From Halobacillus salinarum (GTDB lineage: Bacteria; Bacillota; Bacilli; Bacillales; Halobacillaceae), in the NCBI RefSeq assembly GCF_022919095.1, contig NZ_CP095073.1:3038001-3102000 (forward strand): a stretch of DNA of 64,000 bases. Direction: 5' to 3'. Made by a program: the position numbers and the translations under genes. Below the pieces are notes generated by a model. That model saw only the letters and a list, made by a program, of their open reading frames with translations. It did not search any database and was not told the DNA's origin. Of the stretch, positions 50,684-58,914 are shown one piece after another. Each line of letters begins with the position of its first letter. The first letter of the stretch is position 1.

Positions 50684-50766
50684 ATTGTAGAAAAGGAAAT
50701 CTTTTAGTACAGGTGCAATACTATTATTAATTTCATAGTAGGTAGCTGAAAAATGGAGGAATAAAG

Positions 50767-51306
50767 TTGAAAGATATTGTTTTTATTGGTGGCATTCACG
50801 GGGTGGGTAAAGGATGGACATCTAAAGAAATCCAAAAAAAGATAAATATTAATCATTATTCATCAAGCTCCTTAATAAAAATGGAGCGAAAAGGAATCTT
50901 AGCAGATGAAAAAATCATTTCAGAAAATGATAGTCACAATAATCAAGACTTTCTACTTAATGCTATTTCAAAGTTGTCGTCCCAACAACTCATTCTAGAT
51001 GGTCACTTTTGTTTATTAGGTGAAAATAAAGAACCCCTTCGTATTCCTGAAGAAACCTTTATTCATCTACATTTAAAAGGGATAATAGTTCTTGAGGACG
51101 AATTGTATAAAATACAGCAAAGATTATTGGAACGAGATAAAGCTTCGTATAATGTAAGCACACTCCATTGGCTGCAAGAAGAAGAAAAGAAATATGCTAC
51201 AGAAATCTCTCAAGAGTTGGATATACCAATATTAGTATACAACGCAAGTTCAAACCAAACCCAAAAGATCATAAACTTTGTTGATGGAATAATAGGACAC
51301 AGTTAA
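50767..51306 (+). CDS. P-loop nucleotide kinase-like protein
   Basis: 179 residues, TTG start behind GGAGG. Walker A G-G-I-H-G-V-G-K-G (8-16), a helical lid and L-I-L-D-G-H (Walker B-like, about 75-80). Resembles AAA_33/adenylate-kinase-like phage kinases. Convergent with the ASCH gene through a shared terminator. Substrate unknown. Confidence 0.75.
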   Translation: MKDIVFIGGIHGVGKGWTSKEIQKKININHYSSSSLIKMERKGILADEKIISENDSHNNQDFLLNAISKLSSQQLILDGHFCLLGENKEPLRIPEETFIHLHLKGIIVLEDELYKIQQRLLERDKASYNVSTLHWLQEEEKKYATEISQELDIPILVYNASSNQTQKIINFVDGIIGHS

Positions 51307-51324
51307 AATTAACTGTGTCCTATT
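51291..51324. terminator. Bidirectional terminator between kinase and ASCH genes
   Basis: AATAGGACACAGTT (51291-51304) and AACTGTGTCCTATT (51311-51324): 14-bp perfect stem, A/T-rich both sides. Confidence 0.85.
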
Positions 51325-51325
51325 A

Positions 51326-51700
51326 TTAACTTACATACATAAATGACTGAGGAGCTTTAAAGTTCTCATCACTTAGAAATGGGGAAATTGGTTCTTCATA
51401 TTTAATTATGTCTTTGATTTTTATGGCATATCCCTCTTCTTTAGTTTCAAAGTATTGTTTATAATACTCATAATCTATTCCCGCAAAATCCTTAGTTTCT
51501 TCCCATAGGTCATCTATCTTATCCTTTAGGATTGATTCAATTTTAAGCTCGCCTACAATTTTACCTTCCGGCTTAGTACTATAAACAACTATAGTGTCTA
51601 TGTCGTTTTTTTTAAAAATACATTTACGGTATTCGTATTTTTTCTCTCCATTAAATATTTTTTCCACAAACTCTGGTTTAATTGATAACAAAACTCTCAT
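51326..51700 (-). CDS. ASCH-domain protein
   Basis: 124 residues. L-L-S-I-K-P-E-F-V-E-K-I-F-N-G-E-K-K-Y-E-Y-R-K is the ASCH signature, with G-x-K-x-x-E-x-R-K-type residues lining the RNA/nucleoside pocket. E. coli YqfB, a relative, hydrolyses N4-acetylcytidine. AGGTGG lies before the ATG; overlaps the upstream GNAT gene by 23 nt, so the two are coupled. Confidence 0.85.
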   Translation of the reverse strand: MRVLLSIKPEFVEKIFNGEKKYEYRKCIFKKNDIDTIVVYSTKPEGKIVGELKIESILKDKIDDLWEETKDFAGIDYEYYKQYFETKEEGYAIKIKDIIKYEEPISPFLSDENFKAPQSFMYVS

Positions 51701-52730
51701 TTATACCACCTAATTCTATGACATTATCTAACTGTTCCCTATTTAATTTAAGTATACTCCATCTTTGATTTCGATTACGATCTATGCCACACTCTTCTAT
51801 TAAATCCCTTCTGATTACTCGCTTTTCAAGCGCTAAATTATAAGTCATATCTATAACGACCATATTATTCTTTTTGAACAACCCCGGTAAATCTTTTTCA
51901 TCGAATACACTATACTTTAAACAGTATTCCTCAAATTCTTGGTAACTTTTAAAATCACTCTTCTTTTTGATATCACTAACTACACACAAAGAAGTCGCTA
52001 CAGACCTGTATTCAGCAGGTGCTTTTTCTTTTTTATCTTTTGTTCTGTAAATCAGAATAACATCGCCAGGTTTTATTTCTTTTGATAACGGTGCGTAAGA
52101 TATGTAAATTTTTCTTATACTATTAGTAAATGAAACATCATTTAGAACATCGTAAGTCTCGTTGTCTAAGATTGAATCTGGAAATAGTAAAGTATGAAAT
52201 TTAGGAAATATACTTAATAAATATAACGAATTTCCTTCTGTTTTGACAAGCGGATAGTCCTTAAAAACATCACCAACTATTTTTTGTAAGTTTTTAATGA
52301 GCACTAATTCTCCATTTTTATTACCTGCTTGTTCAAAACCATACTTTTCCAACAATTTTATAAGTGGAGCATGCTTTGGAAAGACTGTGACATATAGCTC
52401 AAAAATATTTTTCTTGCTAGCATAATCCAGCGCTTTTTTGACTAGCCTTTCACCTAATTTAGTTCCATGACTATTAATTTTTAATGTACCTATTTTAATC
52501 CGTTTTTTTTGCGGCATTACTGGCTCTACATCGGAAAGCTCTTCATTTTCTTCTTTTAAATATAAAAAAGCCTGGATTCCCTTTTCATCTTCATAGAAGT
52601 AAGCTTTTTTATTCTCCTTTCTTTGAAACCAGTCTTCAAAACCTTCGTAATCTCCTTTCAAAGAATCGAAAAAGGAATCCTCCAAATTAATATTCTTAAA
52701 ATAGTCATATTTCAGGTAGTAATCTTCCAT
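51678..52730 (-). CDS. GNAT acetyltransferase fused to a PUA/EVE-like domain
   Basis: 350 residues. About 40-145 is a GNAT domain (I-K-I-G-T-L-K-I-N ... G-T-K-L-G-E-R-L-V-K-K-A is the acetyl-CoA loop; L-L-E-K-Y-G-F-E near 130). About 190-330 has the P-G-D-V-I-L-I-Y-R motif and strands of the PUA/ASCH/EVE superfamily, which bind modified bases. Coupled to the ASCH gene. Writer/eraser or toxin/antitoxin relation is inference. Confidence 0.75.
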   Translation of the reverse strand: MEDYYLKYDYFKNINLEDSFFDSLKGDYEGFEDWFQRKENKKAYFYEDEKGIQAFLYLKEENEELSDVEPVMPQKKRIKIGTLKINSHGTKLGERLVKKALDYASKKNIFELYVTVFPKHAPLIKLLEKYGFEQAGNKNGELVLIKNLQKIVGDVFKDYPLVKTEGNSLYLLSIFPKFHTLLFPDSILDNETYDVLNDVSFTNSIRKIYISYAPLSKEIKPGDVILIYRTKDKKEKAPAEYRSVATSLCVVSDIKKKSDFKSYQEFEEYCLKYSVFDEKDLPGLFKKNNMVVIDMTYNLALEKRVIRRDLIEECGIDRNRNQRWSILKLNREQLDNVIELGGINESFVIN

Positions 52731-52842
52731 TATAAATACCTCCTAAATTGAGTAATTTTGGTAATAAACCCATAAATATTACTATTCTATGTTTTTTGCA
52801 AAATTCCTTTCTACAAACATATCAAAAATAATTCTAATTACA

Positions 52843-52856
52843 AGAACAAACGTTCC
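52843..52856. promoter_or_regulatory. LexA-like box upstream of the GNAT-ASCH operon
   Basis: AGAACAAACGTTCC matches the Bacillus SOS box CGAAC-N4-GTTCG at 8 of 10 fixed positions, with intact GAAC/GTTC cores. On the minus strand a TTGTAA-N16-TATGTT promoter lies just downstream. The rest of 52731-53061 shows only the terminator at 53003. Confidence 0.45.
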
Positions 52857-53002
52857 TGTAACATTCACTTTAAATAGGATTTTCCCATTATGGAGATACA
52901 CTAATCCTTTCTTGCTGCATAAACAAATCCAATTTTAAACTAATTCTGGTATTAAAGTCTCAATTCAAAGTCAACCTACAAACTTCAATTTCATCGTTAA
53001 AA

Positions 53003-53036
53003 TTAAAAGCACTGGCATAAATACCAGTGCTTTTAA
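53003..53036. terminator. Terminator of the secreted-protein unit
   Basis: TTAAAAGCACTGG (53003-53015) and CCAGTGCTTTTAA (53024-53036), perfect stem, active on either strand. The gene at 53062 ends just beyond it. Confidence 0.85.
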
Positions 53037-53061
53037 CGACCTTTTCTCGTTACGTTACTTT

Positions 53062-53946
53062 TTAAACTTTATTATCCAATATTGAGCTTGAATGTGAATA
53101 TACTTGATACCCTTCTAAGGAAGACATGTTATTAACGAAGTTATTCCAGTCATCTCGCAAACGTCGAATATTCATTTCCGTTTGGGTTCGGCTTGTATTA
53201 TTCCAATGTGCGCCAAGCTGCTGTTGTTGGATCTCTGCATACCCTGCCATTACCCGCTCGTAGGATTGACGGAAAGAAGCAGCATCCAAATCATTAAGCT
53301 TTGAATATAGAGATTCATATTGCATTTGTTCTCTTTGAGTAATATGGCTCCCTTCTTCAATTTCTTGAATGGCCCCATTTAATTGGTCTGCAAATCTCCC
53401 CATTGGCCCGTCATCATTTTTGTATTTTTCATAAATTCTTTGGTAGGTTTCTAATGAAACGTTAACAGTTTGCTCCAATTTATGATCGGTGTATTTTTCT
53501 ATAGCTCTCCCCATTTCCTCTTTCATTGATTGAGGAAGTAACTTTCCTGAAATCAATTGGAGCTTTTCTTTAGTCTGAATATGATACATACTTGCGGTGT
53601 TACTTGTCCATCCACTATCAAAGTAGTTTTCATTTTTTTTAATCGTATCTTGTATAATTGTAGAAACATTCTTCTTTTCTTCTTTTGATAGCTCATTACT
53701 ACCTTCAATGATTCTCTGGAAGAAGTCTTCGAATTCTATTTCACTTTTTTCTTTTACAATGGACACTTCAAGCTTTTGTTGGTTACTACTTTTCTCTATA
53801 TCTCCCACAGCATCTGACAAAGTCAGTCGATCCAATTTGATAGTATTCGCATTGTTTATGTTTGTATTTAATTGATTTGCTTGATATTGTCTAACTTGAC
53901 TTAAATCGAGCACTTTGTGACTTAAAGAACCTATTGGATTCGTCAT
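53062..53946 (-). CDS. Uncharacterised helical protein, partner of the secreted protein
   Basis: 294 residues from ATG 53946 (GGAGGG 8 nt away). Mostly helical, charged, W/Y-rich near the end (W-N-N-F-V-N-N-M-S-S-L-E-G-Y). No signal peptide or known domain. Sixteen bases behind the secreted-protein gene, so the two form an operon. Confidence 0.6.
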   Translation of the reverse strand: MTNPIGSLSHKVLDLSQVRQYQANQLNTNINNANTIKLDRLTLSDAVGDIEKSSNQQKLEVSIVKEKSEIEFEDFFQRIIEGSNELSKEEKKNVSTIIQDTIKKNENYFDSGWTSNTASMYHIQTKEKLQLISGKLLPQSMKEEMGRAIEKYTDHKLEQTVNVSLETYQRIYEKYKNDDGPMGRFADQLNGAIQEIEEGSHITQREQMQYESLYSKLNDLDAASFRQSYERVMAGYAEIQQQQLGAHWNNTSRTQTEMNIRRLRDDWNNFVNNMSSLEGYQVYSHSSSILDNKV

Positions 53947-53962
53947 CTTGGATCCCTCCGTT

Positions 53963-55324
53963 TTAGTGTGGTCGATAAACAGAGTATGCGAAATGATAAA
54001 GAGTGTCCTCATTAGAGTTCAATCTATTTCCATTAGAAAAAACCTCTAACGGTATAATATCAAAGTAATGATAACTGACTGAGTTATTATATCCGTACTC
54101 ACCTACAGCTTCTTGAATTTTAGGGAATTTTATAGTGAAATTTCCGTTACTATCTGTTGTTCCTGATTTATGGTAGACAAGTTCATTTAACACCGTTGTG
54201 AAACTAACTTCTACATTTGCATTTGGAACAGCGATTCCTTCAGCATCAAAAAGTTGTCCAGAGATATTCATGAAATGTTCTATTCTGTATTTATCTCCAT
54301 ATCCGTAATCAAGATAACCTTCCACATTGTCGTCAGTGTCAACATTAGTAATTACTACGTCAGTTGCTTGAGCTTGTTCCTTAATATCCAATGTATAAGG
54401 CTGGTTAGCATCAAAACTCGTAGAAGTGGATTGTACTCTTAATAAATAAGTTCCTGCAGTAAAGTTTATAGAGTAATTAGTATTGTCATCCAGACCTGCA
54501 AGTGGATTTAATGAAGTGTCAAAGAAATCTAATTGATAATCTGAGGAACCAGGGTTATTCAAATTGACGGTAAGAGTTTTATCTTCATCTACCTGTAAGA
54601 TTACCCAATCCATGTCGTAACCATTGTCAATTGTCTGTTGAGTATAAATATTATTTTGAAAAGCTGGTGCTTGCCAAATATTATCATCTGGCTCTGATTG
54701 ATCATATGATGTAGATTTTTGGACTAATAAAGCAAAAGGAGAATCAGCATTAAAACCACTAGTGGAATTAACAGCGATATAATAGGTTCCCCCTTCGCTT
54801 ATTTTACTTATCTGTTCATTTTTTTGTGGTCCGTAACTTGAAATTGTTTCTTCCTCTAAAGTCATAGTCTCTTCATTAAGTTTAAACAAGTGTAAATCAT
54901 AATTTACATCTGCTGATTGGACTGTTTGCATGATCACAGTAAGTTTGCCTGGACTATCATTTTGAAAAGCAAACCATTTCGCCTGTCCTTCTTCGGTTAT
55001 GTAATCTGTGTAGACATTACCTATTTCAATAAGACCCGCAGTATTAGGTGAATCGTTCTCAGCTTGAGTACTCACACTTTGTTGCAATGATTTTAGATTT
55101 TTCTTATTGACTTGAGACTCATTACCTTTTAGGTCTTTTTTTATTACCGGTTTACTTTCATTGTCTAGCAAACTCAGCTTCCCTTGATTCTGTTGAAGGC
55201 TATCCTGTTTTCCTAACTCTCCTTTTAGAGAAATTGATCCTTCTCCAAGAGCACTTACATTGTTACCAGCAGTAAAAGCAAGAAATGCGATTAATACTAG
55301 TACTAAAAAACTAACCTTTTTCAT
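53963..55324 (-). CDS. Secreted PPC-domain surface protein
   Basis: 453 residues with a clear signal peptide (about 1-25). Two beta-sandwich repeats of pre-peptidase C-terminal type (about 92-205 and 215-320: W-F-A-F-Q-N-D-S-P-G-K-L, Y-Y-I-A-V-N-S) and a C-terminal Ig-like/carboxypeptidase-regulatory domain (G-Q-L-F-D-A-E-G-I-A-V-P-N-A-N-V). No enzyme domain. Probable adhesin or secreted matrix component delivered by the prophage. Confidence 0.75.
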   Translation of the reverse strand: MKKVSFLVLVLIAFLAFTAGNNVSALGEGSISLKGELGKQDSLQQNQGKLSLLDNESKPVIKKDLKGNESQVNKKNLKSLQQSVSTQAENDSPNTAGLIEIGNVYTDYITEEGQAKWFAFQNDSPGKLTVIMQTVQSADVNYDLHLFKLNEETMTLEEETISSYGPQKNEQISKISEGGTYYIAVNSTSGFNADSPFALLVQKSTSYDQSEPDDNIWQAPAFQNNIYTQQTIDNGYDMDWVILQVDEDKTLTVNLNNPGSSDYQLDFFDTSLNPLAGLDDNTNYSINFTAGTYLLRVQSTSTSFDANQPYTLDIKEQAQATDVVITNVDTDDNVEGYLDYGYGDKYRIEHFMNISGQLFDAEGIAVPNANVEVSFTTVLNELVYHKSGTTDSNGNFTIKFPKIQEAVGEYGYNNSVSYHYFDIIPLEVFSNGNRLNSNEDTLYHFAYSVYRPH

Positions 55325-55437
55325 AAAACCTCTCCTTTTGAAATAATTTATACACGACTCTAATATCGAATAATTTCCAAAAATTTTAAGTTATTCCAAT
55401 TATTTTGGTATTAATTACCTATAATAAGCAATATCGA

Positions 55438-55467
55438 TTGCAAATTACGAACAAATGTTCTTATACT
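55438..55467 (+). promoter_or_regulatory. immA promoter with LexA box in the spacer
   Basis: TTGCAA (55438-55443), 18-nt spacer, TATACT (55462-55467). The spacer contains CGAACAAATGTTCT (55448-55461), one base from the symmetric Bacillus LexA consensus. LexA bound there would exclude polymerase. Confidence 0.65.
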
Positions 55468-55490
55468 GTTCTCTAAGGACGGTGAATAGT

Positions 55491-55988
55491 ATGAATTTCC
55501 CTCACTACACAACAACAGACCTAGAAGATTGGGTATCTAACTGGTACATAAAGCACCAATTTCATTATCCAGTGGATCTCAAAATAAGAAAAATAGCGAT
55601 GCAGCATGAGATTTTCATAAACTATCGGCCCAAAGACCCTCACTATGCGAGGTTTGGTCGTTATAAGGAGATTGTTCTTAATTCAAAGTCTTCTCAAGTA
55701 CACCAACGAGAACAATTTTTTCATGAACTCTGTCACGCAATTCGTCATGTGGGAAAGCAGTCAATGATGCCTGAAGCTTTTCGGGAGCTGCAGGAACGCG
55801 ATGCCAGACATTTCACTTTATATGCAGCTCTTCCCTATCATATGATTCGGCGGTACGACATCAATGACCCTGAACTCATTGATCGATGGGCTTTAGATTT
55901 TAAGATTTCCTATGAATTGTGCGAAGAACGTCTGTATCAGATTAGTAGGCGTTCAGATTGTACCAAATTCGGAAAAGTGCTTCATTAA
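55491..55988 (+). CDS. ImmA/IrrE-family metalloprotease
   Basis: 165 residues from ATG 55491. H78-E79-L-C-H82 is the HExxH zinc site. ImmA cleaves short XRE repressors in ICEBs1/phi105-type elements. Unusually it is 11 kb from its presumed substrate, the repressor at 44133, instead of adjacent to it, and it has its own SOS-type promoter. Confidence 0.88.
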   Translation: MNFPHYTTTDLEDWVSNWYIKHQFHYPVDLKIRKIAMQHEIFINYRPKDPHYARFGRYKEIVLNSKSSQVHQREQFFHELCHAIRHVGKQSMMPEAFRELQERDARHFTLYAALPYHMIRRYDINDPELIDRWALDFKISYELCEERLYQISRRSDCTKFGKVLH

Positions 55989-56012
55989 TATAAATGTTAG
56001 GAGGTGGCGCAC

Positions 56013-57197
56013 ATGAGTAGTTATCAGAAGCGAGGCGAAAATTCCTATTTATTAACAGTGGAATTAGGATATGACGGCAAAGGTAGACGGAAGCGAAAAA
56101 GGAAGACAATTAAAGTAGATGAATCTCTTCTAAAGACCAAAAGAAAATTACAAAATCATTTAGAGGAAGAACTAGTAAAATTTAAAATGGAAGTCGAAGC
56201 TGGACAATACGTGACACCAGGAAAGATTATATTCAAAGATTTTATTAAAGACTGGGAAGAGAAATACGCCAGGAAAAATTTAGCCGAACAAACCTTAGAT
56301 GTATATAAGGGACATCTAAAAAACCATATCCTCCCCTATTTCAGCGATTATCACTTAGACCGTATCAAACCTATTCATGTCTTAAACTTTATACACGAAT
56401 TAGAAAACAAAACTACTTTATCCCCAGGCTCTATTCAGTACGTGTATCGCGTGGTTAGAAATGTTCTTCAAAGAGCGTCTGATTGGGAGCTTATATTAAA
56501 GAATCCTGTTTCTTCAGTACAACGGCCAAAAGATTCGAAAAAACGTAAAGTAAATGTCTATGAACCACACGAAGTACAACAATTGTTTGAAATAGCCAAA
56601 ACACAGCCTCCCCATTGGAGACTCTTTTTATCCTTAGCGCTTGCCTGTGCTATGAGACGGGGAGAACTATTGGGGCTAGAGTGGAAACATATCAATTTTG
56701 AGGACCAAACACTTGAAATTGAACAAGTAGTTTCAAGAGGGATTAAAGGTCGGCCAGTAATCAAGGAACCAAAATCAAATACATCTAACAGAATAATTTC
56801 TCTGCCTAGCTCGGTAGTCATTGAATTAAAGGATTACTACCTACTTTGGAAAAAAGAAAAATTAAAAGCAGGAGATCTTTGGGAAGAAAAAAATCATGAG
56901 TTTGTATTTTGTAATGAAAATGGCAGGCACTTTTACCCCACCACTCCCACCACTTGGTGGAGAAGGTTTATTGAAAAGGCAGATGTACGATTCATTCGAT
57001 TACATGATTTAAGACATACTTCTGCGACTACGTTAATTAATCAAGGTATTCACGCAAAAATTATTTCTGAGAGATTGGGACATTCAGATATACGAATCAC
57101 GATGAATACGTATGGCCATGCTTTAAGATCAGCAGACCAAGAAGCAGCTAGTAAAATGGATGAAGTTTTTTACAGCCGGAAGGAAAGTAAAAATTAA
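56013..57197 (+). CDS. int: Tyrosine integrase
   Basis: 394 residues from ATG 56013 (AGGAGG 8 nt away). About 1-55 is an AP2-like arm-binding domain, about 70-165 a SAM-like core-binding domain, and about 180-380 the catalytic domain with R216, H331-x-x-R334, H357 and Y367. Integrates at tRNA-Val; attR begins 29 bp downstream. Confidence 0.95.
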   Translation: MSSYQKRGENSYLLTVELGYDGKGRRKRKRKTIKVDESLLKTKRKLQNHLEEELVKFKMEVEAGQYVTPGKIIFKDFIKDWEEKYARKNLAEQTLDVYKGHLKNHILPYFSDYHLDRIKPIHVLNFIHELENKTTLSPGSIQYVYRVVRNVLQRASDWELILKNPVSSVQRPKDSKKRKVNVYEPHEVQQLFEIAKTQPPHWRLFLSLALACAMRRGELLGLEWKHINFEDQTLEIEQVVSRGIKGRPVIKEPKSNTSNRIISLPSSVVIELKDYYLLWKKEKLKAGDLWEEKNHEFVFCNENGRHFYPTTPTTWWRRFIEKADVRFIRLHDLRHTSATTLINQGIHAKIISERLGHSDIRITMNTYGHALRSADQEAASKMDEVFYSRKESKN

Positions 57198-57201
57198 ATT
57201 T

Positions 57202-57219
57202 GGTCCACGATCGGTCCAC
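57202..57219. promoter_or_regulatory. Integrase arm-type sites, right arm
   Basis: GGTCCAC at 57202 and 57213, 11 bp apart, between the int stop and the core repeat; same motif and spacing as the left arm. Confidence 0.6.
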
Positions 57220-57226
57220 TTTCCTT

Positions 57227-57340
57227 TAAAATAAAAGAAATGACGCGGCCTCTCCGTGGATGAGAAACCGCGCCATTCCGGCACTTTGTATGGATGATTC
57301 CGATTGGGCTCGAACCAACGACCTCCACCCTGTCAAGGTG
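57227..57340. repeat. attR: 114-bp direct repeat, copy 2
   Basis: Identical to 4613-4726; here it forms the 3' end of the intact tRNA and its terminator. Confidence 0.95.
57228..57274 (-). terminator. Terminator of tRNA-Val
   Basis: Stem of 13 pairs between 57242-57254 and 57262-57274 (some G-T), with an A/T-rich minus-strand tail. Duplicated in attL. Confidence 0.85.
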
Positions 57341-57367
57341 GCGCTCTCCCAGCTGAGCTACGGAATC
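57295..57367 (-). tRNA. tRNA-Val (anticodon GAC)
   Basis: 73 nt, full cloverleaf: acceptor GATTCCG/CGGAATC, anticodon loop TTGACAG, T-loop TTCGAGC. CCA is not encoded. The 3' half is supplied by the prophage att site and is identical to the displaced host end. Confidence 0.95.
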
Positions 57368-57623
57368 ACGAATATGTATCGATTCATGGGTTTGAATAGG
57401 ACAAGTAATAATATACAATGATTTTCGATAATTGTCAACGGATGATTTGATTTTTTTCGTGGGGGTTTTTATAAACGTATCTTACCGAAATATTTTGTCA
57501 ATTCCTCCAGATATCTGTGCTACTTTTTTGACAATTATATGATAAAATAGATATGTTAAGTTTATATTGATTTTATCACGGGTATTTCAAAAAAACCCCG
57601 TACCTGCAGGAAGGTGGTCGAAT

Positions 57624-58349
57624 TTGGGTAGAGATGGAACAATGACTGATTATACGATTAACAGCGAATACTTAAATGAAGCGATGGTGCTGAAAGTTTA
57701 CACCCCCAATCATTTCTCTCCATTATATAAGTACCATTTCTGTATTATGCAGGATGGGAATGACTATTTTCAAATGGGTCGTGCCGCCACATTAAGTGAT
57801 CGACTGCACGCTGATCAAGAAATAGAGAATACGATTTTTGTAGGGATTCATTATAATGATAAGTATGATCGTCAAGACAAGTACCATCCAGATGGCAGCA
57901 AGCAGGGAGACTATGTGAATTTTCTTATCCGCGAGGTTGTTCCTTTTCTTGATGAACACCTGCCGGGTTATCACGTAGGAAGCGGTCGTACGCTGGTTGG
58001 CGATTCCCTAGCAGGCACACTCGCTTTAATGACAGCGGTTAAATTTCCAAATTTATTTGGAAATGTGATTATGCAAAGCCCCTATGTCGATGAGCACGTG
58101 CTTGAAATTGTGGACTCTGCCAAAGACTTATCTTCACTTACGATCTACCACACGATCGGAATTGAGGAAACAGATGTAGAGACAACAGCCGGCGAAAGTA
58201 AAAATTTCTTAGAGCCTAATCGTCATTTAAAAGAAGTGCTCGATCAAAAGCCTGTGTCTTACACGTATTATGAGCTCGACGGCGGGCATACTTGGAAACC
58301 GTGGCAACAGGATTTCAAACGTGCACTGCTCACTATGTTTGGGAAGTAA
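57624..58349 (+). CDS. yjcH: YjcH-like alpha/beta esterase
   Basis: 241 residues from TTG 57624 (AGGTGG upstream). G-D-S-L-A-G nucleophile motif near residue 128 and G-G-H-T-W near the end give the Ser and His of an esterase D/Fes-type fold. The order yjcH-yjcG-yjcF and the protein types match B. subtilis, there listed in the reverse order. First host gene after attR. Confidence 0.8.
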   Translation: MGRDGTMTDYTINSEYLNEAMVLKVYTPNHFSPLYKYHFCIMQDGNDYFQMGRAATLSDRLHADQEIENTIFVGIHYNDKYDRQDKYHPDGSKQGDYVNFLIREVVPFLDEHLPGYHVGSGRTLVGDSLAGTLALMTAVKFPNLFGNVIMQSPYVDEHVLEIVDSAKDLSSLTIYHTIGIEETDVETTAGESKNFLEPNRHLKEVLDQKPVSYTYYELDGGHTWKPWQQDFKRALLTMFGK

Positions 58350-58391
58350 TGAACTAGAATGATAAGAATACATTCAGGAGGGACCACGCAA

Positions 58392-58913
58392 ATGAGATAC
58401 GGAATAGCAATATTTCCATCCAAAAAAATTCAAGATGAAGCGAATTCTTACAGAAAACGATATGACCCCCATTATGCGCTTATTCCGCCACATATCACAA
58501 TGAAGGAAGCCTTTGAAGCGGATGAAGAAGAGATTGAAAATAAAATCATTCCTGAATTAAAAAGAATTGCCAAAGATACCGACCCCTTTTCTATCGCTAT
58601 TTATAAAGCGAGCACTTTTTCCCCAGTAACCAACACTATCTATTTAAAGGTAGAAAATTCTGAGGAAATTGCAAGCTTAAACGAAAAGCTTCATTCAGAG
58701 AATCTGCCAGGTGCTAAAGAATTTTCCTTTGTGCCTCACATCACCATTGCCCAAAAGCTTTCAGATGAGGAATTTTCCGACGTACACGGAAGCTTAAGCA
58801 TGCTGAAATTCGATCTTCACGATACCATCGATCGCTTTCAATTGCTGTACCAGCTTGAAAACGGAGCTTGGAGCGTATATGAAACCTTCCGGCTTGGTCA
58901 AGAGGAGCAATAG
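58392..58913 (+). CDS. yjcG: YjcG, 2H phosphoesterase (2'-5' RNA ligase-like)
   Basis: 173 residues from ATG 58392. Two H-I-T motifs (P-P-H-I-T-M and V-P-H-I-T-I) form the 2H active site. Exact substrate unknown. Confidence 0.88.
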   Translation: MRYGIAIFPSKKIQDEANSYRKRYDPHYALIPPHITMKEAFEADEEEIENKIIPELKRIAKDTDPFSIAIYKASTFSPVTNTIYLKVENSEEIASLNEKLHSENLPGAKEFSFVPHITIAQKLSDEEFSDVHGSLSMLKFDLHDTIDRFQLLYQLENGAWSVYETFRLGQEEQ

Positions 58914-58914
58914 A

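Larger units (their letters stand above)
50261..50766. other. Degenerate intergenic region
   Basis: No complete gene. Contains an open C-terminal-like frame on the minus strand near 50360-50420 (V-V-V-Q-K-T-L-N-E-I-D-Q-K-L-S-S-Q) and the second DUF4236 fragment. Looks like recombination debris. Confidence 0.4.
4613..57340. mobile_element. Prophage integrated in tRNA-Val(GAC), about 52.6 kb plus att repeat
   Basis: Perfect 114-bp direct repeats bound a complete phage gene set: integrase, repressor, replication, packaging, head, tail and lysis. Tail genes (Dit, tape measure, minor structural protein with S74 chaperone) indicate a long non-contractile tail. PBSX-like packaging and XkdF-type genes are present. 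I saw no frameshift in a core gene, so the element may be functional. Two accessory regions (4.9-9.6 kb and 44.6-55.3 kb) make it larger than a typical phage of this type. Confidence 0.95.

Noticed and set aside
52731-53061. Searched for a small gene in the gap upstream of the GNAT gene
   Set aside because: Only the LexA-like box, an A/T-rich promoter region and the terminator at 53003 are visible.
57194-57418. 74-codon minus-strand ORF
   Set aside because: It runs through tRNA-Val and its terminator; not a protein gene.
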